Source: Nocardioides sp. Root682 (lineage in GTDB: Bacteria > Actinomycetota > Actinomycetes > Propionibacteriales > Nocardioidaceae). Taken from it: a stretch of DNA of 64,000 bases. The notes under the pieces were generated by a model. It ran no database searches. It saw only the letters and a list, made by a program, of their open reading frames with translations, and was not told the DNA's origin. Below, one piece after another: positions 58,050-64,000 of the stretch. Numbering within the stretch: the first letter of the stretch is position 1; each line of letters opens with the position of its first letter. The position numbers and the translations under genes are program-made. The stretch lies in NCBI RefSeq assembly GCF_001427795.1, contig NZ_LMHJ01000001.1, positions 2,009,664-2,073,663 of the forward strand, given 5' to 3'.

Positions 58050-59020
58050 GTCTCCCCGGGCCGCAGGACGGCGGAGGGCCAGTCCGGGCCAGGGGCGTGG
58101 TTCGGGCTGTCCGGGTGGAGCTGGGGCTCGAGCGCGATGCCGTCGCCCTGGCGCAGTGCGCGACCGCCGCGGTCCCGCGCGGACCCGTCGAGGAAGTTGC
58201 CCGTGTAGACCTGCAGCCCCGGCTGGTCGGACCACAGCTCCATCCGGGTCAGCGTCGCGGGCCCGTCGAGCACCGCCATCCGACGCCAGCCGACGCCGTC
58301 GACGACGAAGTTGTGGTCGATCCCCCGGGCCTCCCGCACCTGCGGGTGGTCCGACCGTACGACGTCCCGGAGTGCCGCACCCGCGCGCAGGTCGAACGGC
58401 GTGCCGTCGACGGGCTGGTGCGTTCCGACGGGGATCGAGGTGGCGTCGACCGGGGTGTAGGCGCTGGCGGCGACGGCCAGCCGGTGGTCGTCGATGGTGC
58501 CGGAGCCGTGGAGGTTGAGGTAGGCGTGACTGGTCAGGTTGACGACGGTCGGTGCGGTGGTGGTGGCGGTGAGCTCGAGCTCGACCGTGTCGTCGGTGAC
58601 GGCGTAGCGGGCCCGGGCCGTGAGCTCGCCGGGATACCCGGCGTCCCCGTCCGGGCTGACCAGCTCGAGCACCACGGCTGACTCCACCTGCTCGACGACC
58701 TGCCAGGTCCGGGTGTGGAAGCCGTCGGGGCCACCGTGCAGGTGGTGGCCGCGGTCGTTGGCGGGGAGGCTGAACGAGCTCCCGTCGAGGGACCACCGGC
58801 CACCGGCGATCCGGTTGGCGTAGCGCCCGACGATGCTGCCGATGTAGTCCGGCGACGAGCGCACGGCTGCTGCGTCCGGGAGGCCGAGCGCGACGTCGCG
58901 GCGCACGCCGTCACCGCACGTCACGACGAGCCGCTGGACGGTGGCGCCGACGGTCAGCAGGTGCAGCTCGGGGCCGGGGGCGCGGCCGAGCACGAGGGAG
59001 GGAGAGGGTTCTGCGGGCAC
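58010..59020 (-). CDS. galM: Aldose 1-epimerase (galactose mutarotase family)
   Basis: The 336-residue protein has the GalM beta-sandwich with GRYANRIAGGRW (substrate Asn/Arg loop), HHLHGGPDGFHTRTW with one catalytic His, NLTSHAYLNLHGSG with the second, GIDHNFVVDG and the C-terminal catalytic Glu in GIALEPQLHPDSPNH. It interconverts alpha and beta anomers of aldoses, here probably arabinose. The GTG at 59020 is chosen because the next operator (59023) lies directly upstream, and extra codons would run through the preceding lacI stop. It is cotranscribed with, or separately driven from, the upstream lacI. Confidence 0.93.
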   Translation of the reverse strand: MPAEPSPSLVLGRAPGPELHLLTVGATVQRLVVTCGDGVRRDVALGLPDAAAVRSSPDYIGSIVGRYANRIAGGRWSLDGSSFSLPANDRGHHLHGGPDGFHTRTWQVVEQVESAVVLELVSPDGDAGYPGELTARARYAVTDDTVELELTATTTAPTVVNLTSHAYLNLHGSGTIDDHRLAVAASAYTPVDATSIPVGTHQPVDGTPFDLRAGAALRDVVRSDHPQVREARGIDHNFVVDGVGWRRMAVLDGPATLTRMELWSDQPGLQVYTGNFLDGSARDRGGRALRQGDGIALEPQLHPDSPNHAPGPDWPSAVLRPGETYRSRMAWVFSAL

Positions 59021-59022
59021 GA

Positions 59023-59036
59023 TGTGAACGCTAACA
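59023..59036. promoter_or_regulatory. LacI-family operator between lacI and galM
   Basis: TGTGAACGCTAACA fills almost the whole 16-base gap between the second lacI stop and the galM start. A repressor bound here would block read-through or a local galM promoter. Confidence 0.7.
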
Positions 59037-60074
59037 TCAACGGGTGGGCGCCGGGCCCGACGACGCCCGCACGACGAGCTGCGGCGGCGCCAGCGCAACC
59101 ATCGGCCGGTCCTCGCCACCGAGGGCTCGCACCGTCAGGTCCACCGCCCGGCGGCCCAGCTCGCGGAAGGCCTGCGCGACCGTCGTGAGCGCCGGCCAGT
59201 AGAACGCCGACTCCGGCACGTCGTCGAACCCCACGACGCTCACGTCGGCCGGCACCGACCGGCCGGTCTCGTGCAGCGCCTTGAGCACGCCGAGCGCCAT
59301 GGAGTCGTTGCCGACGAAGATCGCCGAGACGTCGTGGCTGCGGGCGAGCCGCAGCCCGGCGTCGTACCCACTGCCGGCTGTCCAGTCACCCGCGAGCTCG
59401 GGGCCCGGCAGCAGCCCGCGTGCCTCGTGGGCGCGCTGCCATCCCTCGCGACGCTGGGCAGCCTCGATCCAGTCCGCCGGGCCACTCACGTGGGCGACAC
59501 TGGGATGGCCGAGGTCGAGCAGGTGCTCGGTGGCGAGGCGCGCCCCGGCGACCTGGTCGATGCCGGCCGACATCGAGTCGCCCGCACCGACGCCCTGCAC
59601 CAGGACCACGGGGATCGGCAGCGACAGGCCGCGGACCTGGGCCAGCGCGTCGCGATGAGCCACAGCGACGACGATCGCCTCGACCGCCTGGTCCAGGAGG
59701 CGGTCGACCGCGTCGCGCAGGGCATCCTCGGAGAGCTCGAGCACACCGACGACGGCGACGTCGTAGCCCGCCTCGCGGCCGGCCTCCTGCACCGCCGACG
59801 CGATCATGCTCGGGCCGTAGAGGGCCAGGTGCGCGGACACCATGCCGATCCGCCCGGACTGGTTGGTCGCGAGCAGGCGCGCGGCCGCGTTGCGCCGGTA
59901 GCCCAGCTCGGCGATGGCGGCGTGCACCCGCTCGCGCGTGTCGTCACGCACCAGCGGGGAGTCGTTGAGGACCCGCGACACCGTCTGGTGCGAGACACCG
60001 GCGAGCGCCGCGACGTCCGCCATGCTCGGCGAACGCCGTCGACCTGCCTCGCGCTGCCCGTTCTCCCCCGCCAT
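59037..60074 (-). CDS. Second LacI-family regulator of the arabinose region
   Basis: The 345-residue protein has helix-turn-helix MADVAALAGVSHQTVSRVLN and hinge YRRNAAARLLA. The sugar domain reads VVLVQGVGAGDSMSAGIDQV, FVGNDSMALGVLKAL, VSVVGFDDVPESAFYWPALT. It is clearly paralogous to the regulator at 51088, with many identical blocks and the same recognition helix. The ATG at 60074 is preferred over the upstream in-frame ATG at 60104 because the acidic/basic lead before SMADV is then of normal length. An operator at 60118, 44 bases upstream, suggests autoregulation. Confidence 0.93.
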   Translation of the reverse strand: MAGENGQREAGRRRSPSMADVAALAGVSHQTVSRVLNDSPLVRDDTRERVHAAIAELGYRRNAAARLLATNQSGRIGMVSAHLALYGPSMIASAVQEAGREAGYDVAVVGVLELSEDALRDAVDRLLDQAVEAIVVAVAHRDALAQVRGLSLPIPVVLVQGVGAGDSMSAGIDQVAGARLATEHLLDLGHPSVAHVSGPADWIEAAQRREGWQRAHEARGLLPGPELAGDWTAGSGYDAGLRLARSHDVSAIFVGNDSMALGVLKALHETGRSVPADVSVVGFDDVPESAFYWPALTTVAQAFRELGRRAVDLTVRALGGEDRPMVALAPPQLVVRASSGPAPTR

Positions 60075-60117
60075 GGCGGCCACCCTAGTGGCGCAGGCCG
60101 CCACCGGAGCCGATTTT

Positions 60118-60131
60118 GGCGAGCGCTCACA
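60118..60131. promoter_or_regulatory. LacI-family operator before the second lacI
   Basis: On the minus strand it reads TGTGAGCGCTCGCC, a good match in the first eleven bases to the sites at 56970 and 59023. It lies between the GH43-type gene and lacI. Confidence 0.6.
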
Positions 60132-60151
60132 TTCGCGGCGCGCGTCCCGGA

Positions 60152-63100
60152 TCAGCGCACCCGGAGTCGCTGCACCGCCGTCGACCCGACGAGCACCGTG
60201 CTGCGTACGACGCTCGCCTGCACCGACCAGGTGCCGGAGCGCAGCCGCGGCAACCGCCAGGTGGCCCGTCCGGCAGCGTCCAGGGCGACCGTGACGCGGC
60301 GGACCAGGTGGCCGTTGCGGCGCAGCACCAGCTGGACCCGGTCGACGTCCACCCCGACGGGATCCGTGAGGACACGGACCCGCGCGACGGCACCACGGCC
60401 GGAGCGGTCCGTAGCCGTGACACCCAGCCTCGTCGTGGACCGGGCGGCGCCGAGCTGCAGCGTCACCACGTCCTCACCGGCGCGGTGGGTCGCGTCGCCG
60501 TCGTACCGGATGACGACGGACTTCTCCCCGACACCGGCGATCCGTTCGGTGTCGACGACGATCCGCGCCCGGCCGTTGGCCAGGTTGGCGGATGCCAGCA
60601 CCTTGCCGTCAGCGATGGCCCGCACCGTTCCTGTCGGCACACCGTCGGGTGCGGTGACCCGGACCGAGATCCCGACGTGGGCTCCGCGGCGCACCGACGT
60701 CTCGTCGGCTACCGCAGCCACTGCGGTCGGGACCAGGTGGTCGCCGACGGCCGGCACCACGAGGGTGTTGGCGTTCTCGGCGGTGCCGGCCCGGTCGACC
60801 GCGCGGTACTCCACGGTGACGGCACCGGCACCCACGACGAACGGGGCGTCGTACGGCGTCCAGGTGTCGCCGGTGCGGTACTCGACCCGACCCACGCCCG
60901 AACCCGCGTCGGCCGCCCGGACGGTGACCGTCCGGTCCGTCCCGGCAGTCGCCCGGCTGACCGGTGACTCCGTGTCGATCCGGACCTGACCGCTCACCAC
61001 CGCAGACACGTTGCCGGTGACGTCGTGGGCGCGGGCCCGCACCTCGTGCGCTCCCTCTCCCTCGATCGTGAGCACCGCGTCGTCGCCGTCGGTCGCGACC
61101 CACGGGCCGCCATCGAGAGACGTCTCGACCCGGTCCACCCCGGTGTCGTCGGTGGCGGAGACCGTGGCGCTGGCCGGCGACGTCACCCACCAGCCCTGCT
61201 CGCCGTCGGCCGCCGAGGCGATCTCGACCACCGGGTCCGCCGCGTCCGTGACCGTCACGGTCGCAACGGCCCGGTCGGCCGAGCCGCGGCTCACGGTCCC
61301 GGTCACGCTGAACGTCCCCGCGCCGTCGTACGACGACGGGTCGATGTCGTCCCAGACGACGGCGACCTGTCCGGTCGACCCGTCACCGAACGTCGCGGCG
61401 ACGGTGGCCGGCAGCGTCGGGGCCGTGCCGGCCCGGGTGCTCGCCGTGACGTCCGCGACCTCCTCGATCAGCAGCTCGGGCTGGAAGCCGCCGCGGAGCG
61501 CGTCGAGCTCGGCCTGGGTCACCGGGATCACCGTGCCGTGGCGCGGGCTGCTCGGGAGGTCGGCCGTGGGCACCGAGGTCCAGCTGCCGGAGCCGATGTC
61601 GTCGGTGGTGAAGGCGAGATAGCCCTGGCCGCCGTGATAGCTCGGCTGGTCGATGAAGAGGTACCACCGGTCGGGGTCCTCGTTGTCGCGGAAGACCGTC
61701 GGTCCCTCGCCGTTGGTGAACGTGCCGCCCCACGGGTTCGGCTGGCCGACCCCGATCCGCTCCTTGACCAGCTGCCAGCCGGGCGTGGACGTCGTGGTCG
61801 GCAGCGAGCCACTGACGGTGGCGCGCAGGTCGGTCGACCGCTCCTGGCGCGGCGTCATCGACGCCTCGTCCTTGACCACCCGGTAGAAGGTGTCGCCGTC
61901 CTTGACGACCGTCGCGTCGATCATGCCGCGACCGGTGCCGCGCTTGACGTCGATCCACGGCTGCGGGTCGGAGAAGGTCACGAAGTCGCGGGTCGTCGCG
62001 TACATCATCCGCTGGTACTGGGTGTTGATGTCGCGGCCGACCACCTCGGTCGTCGGGTAGAGCGCGGAGGCCCAGTAGACGACGTACTCCCCTGCCTCCT
62101 CGTCGTAGAAGGCCTCCGGCGCCCAGGTGTTGCCGGCGAAGTCGGAGGACACCTTGACGTGCCGCTGGTCCGACCAGTGCACGAGGTCGGTGGACTCCCA
62201 GACCTCGACGTACTTGCTGCCGCTCTCCTGCGCCTGGCCGAAGTCGACGGCCGGGTAGGCCTTGAGGTCGGTGGCGAGCAGGTAGAACCGGTCGCCCTCG
62301 TGGGAGCGGATGATGAAGGGGTCGCGCAGGCCCTGCTCGCCGTACGTCGAGGAGAGCACCGGCTCGCCGTCGTTGAGCGCGTCGTAGGCCAGCGGGTCGT
62401 TGCCCTGGCTCGCGCCGAGGTGGATCTTCTCGCCGTCGTCGGTGCTCTCACCGGCGAAGTAGGCGAAGGCGTAGCCCTGGTAGTCCGGTGCCTCGGGGGC
62501 AGGCTGGACGCGGACCACGATGTCGCGCGACGCGGAGGCTGTCCCCTTGATCGCGGTGACGGTGAGCGCGACGTCGACCGGGGACTCACCGAACGCTGGG
62601 CGGGTCACCTCACCGGTGGCGCTGACCACGTCGTCGGCCGCGGACGACCAGGTGAGGGTGGTGTCGTGCAGGCCGTTGGTCGGCAGGGTCAGGTTGCCCC
62701 GCACGTCGTCGGGGTGGACCAGGGCGACCGCCGCGACGGCCTCCTGCGCGTTGCCGGTGTCGTCGAGCTCCTCCGGCAGCACCGTCACGTCGAAGGTGCG
62801 GGTGCGGGTCTCGGCGCCCCGCGCCAGGGTGGCGGTCAGGGTCACGTCCCCCGGCGCGGAGCCGTGGGCAGGTCGGGTGACCGTGCCGTCGTCACCGACG
62901 ACAGCCGGGTTGCTGCTGGCCCACGTCACCGTCGTCGTTGCGGACGCTCCGGTCGTCGGCAGCGCGAGGTCCGCCACGACGGCGCCCGTGTCGCCGAGCG
63001 TCAGCGCTGCGGCATCGGCATCGAGGGCGGGCGTGACGACGTCGCCGGCGAGAGAGGCCGACTCCTCGGCCGTCAGGACCCTGTCGTAGAGCCGGAAGTC

Positions 63101-63844
63101 GCGCAGCTTCCCCTTGAAGGAGAGGTCACCGGAGTACGCCGACCGGCCCAGCACGTTGAGGGTGGTGGTCCCGTCCGGGGTGCCGAGCAGTGCAGGGCTG
63201 GTGGTGACGTTGGCGTTGGTGGCCACCAGGACGCCATCGTCGTAGACACGGGCGGTTCCGGGCGCACCGACAGAGCCGCCGTCGATCGTGTAGGTGACGT
63301 GCTTCCACGATCCCGTCGTCAGCCTGCCGGTCCGGGCCGTGCTCTGCTCGGTGGCGAAACCCGCCTCGGCGATCGTCGAGCGGTAGCGGCCCTGCGCGTC
63401 GTTGGTGGTGAACAGGTACCCCGTGCCGTTGGGGTACGTCGCCTGGTTGCCGAGGTTGTACATGAACCAGTTCCCCGACAGCGTCGGATCGACCCAGACG
63501 TCGAAGTCGACCGTGAGGTCGTTGACGCCGGCCAGCAGGTTGTTCGGCAGCCGGATCGCGTTGCCCGAGCTGTTCGAGCCACCGCTGAACGTGAACCCGT
63601 CGCCGGAGGCCCAGCTCGCCGTACCCGTGACCGTGCCGTCACGGCCGTTGCCCGAGGAGTCCGCCGCAACAGTGCCGCTGGTCTCGTCGAGCTTCCACCG
63701 TGCGATCAGGCCGGTGTCGGTGTCGGCCGGTTCGCCTTCGGCCCGGGCCGGCACCGGGCCGGACAGGGTCGCGGCGACGGCGATCGCGGCGGCAAGGCCG
63801 GCGAGGGCACCACGCCAGTGCCGCCGGGGATGGGTTCGAGTCAC
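60152..63844 (-). CDS. Secreted multidomain GH43-type glycosidase with LamG and Ig-like domains
   Basis: The 1,230-residue protein begins with a signal peptide (RGALAGLAAAIAVAATLSG). A concanavalin-like LamG_3 domain (about 45-265, GLIARWKLDETSG to LRDFRLYDRVLTAEE) is followed by two bacterial Ig-like domains with TWSS motifs (270-455). The five-bladed GH43-like propeller lies at about 455-790 (EQGLRDPFIIRSHEGDRFYL, TWAPEAFYDEEAGEYVVYWA, GMIDATVVKDGD, NGEGPTVFRDNED). A BIg_4 domain (LPATVAATFGDGSTGQVAV) and Ig-like repeats lead to RLRVR. It likely trims arabinan or arabinoxylan outside the cell and so feeds the importer. The GTG at 63844 has AGGAG upstream and is preferred over a TTG at 63865. 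Confidence 0.92.
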   Translation of the reverse strand: MTRTHPRRHWRGALAGLAAAIAVAATLSGPVPARAEGEPADTDTGLIARWKLDETSGTVAADSSGNGRDGTVTGTASWASGDGFTFSGGSNSSGNAIRLPNNLLAGVNDLTVDFDVWVDPTLSGNWFMYNLGNQATYPNGTGYLFTTNDAQGRYRSTIAEAGFATEQSTARTGRLTTGSWKHVTYTIDGGSVGAPGTARVYDDGVLVATNANVTTSPALLGTPDGTTTLNVLGRSAYSGDLSFKGKLRDFRLYDRVLTAEESASLAGDVVTPALDADAAALTLGDTGAVVADLALPTTGASATTTVTWASSNPAVVGDDGTVTRPAHGSAPGDVTLTATLARGAETRTRTFDVTVLPEELDDTGNAQEAVAAVALVHPDDVRGNLTLPTNGLHDTTLTWSSAADDVVSATGEVTRPAFGESPVDVALTVTAIKGTASASRDIVVRVQPAPEAPDYQGYAFAYFAGESTDDGEKIHLGASQGNDPLAYDALNDGEPVLSSTYGEQGLRDPFIIRSHEGDRFYLLATDLKAYPAVDFGQAQESGSKYVEVWESTDLVHWSDQRHVKVSSDFAGNTWAPEAFYDEEAGEYVVYWASALYPTTEVVGRDINTQYQRMMYATTRDFVTFSDPQPWIDVKRGTGRGMIDATVVKDGDTFYRVVKDEASMTPRQERSTDLRATVSGSLPTTTSTPGWQLVKERIGVGQPNPWGGTFTNGEGPTVFRDNEDPDRWYLFIDQPSYHGGQGYLAFTTDDIGSGSWTSVPTADLPSSPRHGTVIPVTQAELDALRGGFQPELLIEEVADVTASTRAGTAPTLPATVAATFGDGSTGQVAVVWDDIDPSSYDGAGTFSVTGTVSRGSADRAVATVTVTDAADPVVEIASAADGEQGWWVTSPASATVSATDDTGVDRVETSLDGGPWVATDGDDAVLTIEGEGAHEVRARAHDVTGNVSAVVSGQVRIDTESPVSRATAGTDRTVTVRAADAGSGVGRVEYRTGDTWTPYDAPFVVGAGAVTVEYRAVDRAGTAENANTLVVPAVGDHLVPTAVAAVADETSVRRGAHVGISVRVTAPDGVPTGTVRAIADGKVLASANLANGRARIVVDTERIAGVGEKSVVIRYDGDATHRAGEDVVTLQLGAARSTTRLGVTATDRSGRGAVARVRVLTDPVGVDVDRVQLVLRRNGHLVRRVTVALDAAGRATWRLPRLRSGTWSVQASVVRSTVLVGSTAVQRLRVR

Positions 63845-63872
63845 GTTGTTTCTCCTGGGCTTCAACTGGGCT

Positions 63873-64000
63873 TCAGCGGATCCGCAGGCTGCTGCGGGTC
63901 GAGGACGTGCCGACGGTGGCGGAGCCGGCGTACCGGGTGAGGAGGACGTAGCTCCCCCTCTTGAGGCGAGGCAGGCGGACGGTGCCGCGGCCGCCCGAGA
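63873..64000 (-). CDS. 3' end of a secreted protein with Ig-like C-terminal module (partial)
   Basis: The minus frame entering from the right edge reads GTVRLPRLKRGSYVLLTRYA and ends SLRIR with TGA at 63873-63875. It is homologous to the closing module of the downstream GH43-type protein and to the remnant at 44944. It is probably the end of another extracellular carbohydrate-active enzyme in the same transcript, with the GH43-type gene starting 28 bases later. Confidence 0.75.
   Translation of the reverse strand, partial: SGGRGTVRLPRLKRGSYVLLTRYAGSATVGTSSTRSSLRIR

Noticed and set aside
61025..63940. A 971-codon open frame on the plus strand, opposite the GH43-type gene
   Set aside because: Its product is Arg/Gly/Asp-rich low-complexity sequence with no family motifs, and the minus frame has a signal peptide and clear domains. 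Long antisense open frames are expected at this GC content.

Overview
The window is a contiguous 64 kb piece of a high-GC actinobacterial chromosome. Genes are densely packed, GTG (occasionally TTG) starts are common, and 4-base ATGA/GTGA overlaps are frequent. The gene content (mycobacterial-style steroid/acyl-CoA catabolism, an AurF/FprB pair, ECF42 sigma factor, DUF853 ATPase, LytR_C protein) fits a soil member of the Propionibacteriales, most like Nocardioides. That placement is an inference from gene content only. No insertion sequence, prophage, rRNA or CRISPR array was seen.

Layout. 1-12.9 kb: end of icmF (isobutyryl-CoA mutase), a DGPF/ECF42 sigma factor pair, a thioesterase, YrdB, two tandem secreted GH16 enzymes, a BtuF-like metal receptor, a toxin/immunity pair whose toxin carries an LQRxAGN leader of the kind seen in contractile-injection-system cargo, a HerA-type ATPase and a LytR_C protein. 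12.9-20.2 kb: a K+/H+ antiporter, a KstD-like flavoprotein behind a KstR-type palindrome, an aminotransferase, and a three-gene orphan operon that begins with a WXG-like protein. 20.2-25.2 kb: an apparent redox operon of AurF-like diiron enzyme, ferredoxin-fused FprB, TetR and EthA-like monooxygenase. 25.3-34.2 kb: a steroid or branched side-chain acyl-CoA degradation operon (acyl-CoA dehydrogenase, CaiB, fused FadE34-like dehydrogenase, SDR, MaoC, SRPBCC, SCP-x-type thiolase), divergent from a TetR gene across two GGACA-N3-TGTCC operators.

34.2-41.6 kb: MoxR/VWA pair, Tat-exported esterase, lone solute-binding lipoprotein divergent from a membrane diguanylate cyclase, a second LQRxAGN protein with a DUF922-like peptidase fold, and tRNA-Ser(CGA). 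41.6-45.6 kb: a GAF regulator, aldehyde dehydrogenase and DUF779 gene, followed by 700 bases of rearranged DNA holding gene remnants, a partial duplication and a large nested hairpin. 45.6-64 kb: an arabinose utilisation region, almost all on the minus strand. A YtfQRT-YjfF-type furanose importer, LacI, AraB, AraD, AraA and pyruvate kinase form a long operon. A second LacI with aldose epimerase and a 1,230-residue GH43-type extracellular enzyme lie upstream. Four or five LacI-type palindromes (consensus TGTKAGCGCTMACA) tie these units together. Inside the region sits a protein made of four tandem XRE helix-turn-helix domains.

Two copies of a compound palindromic repeat (about 90-110 bases, arms AGTTTCACCGGCC) lie at 15980 and 34179.
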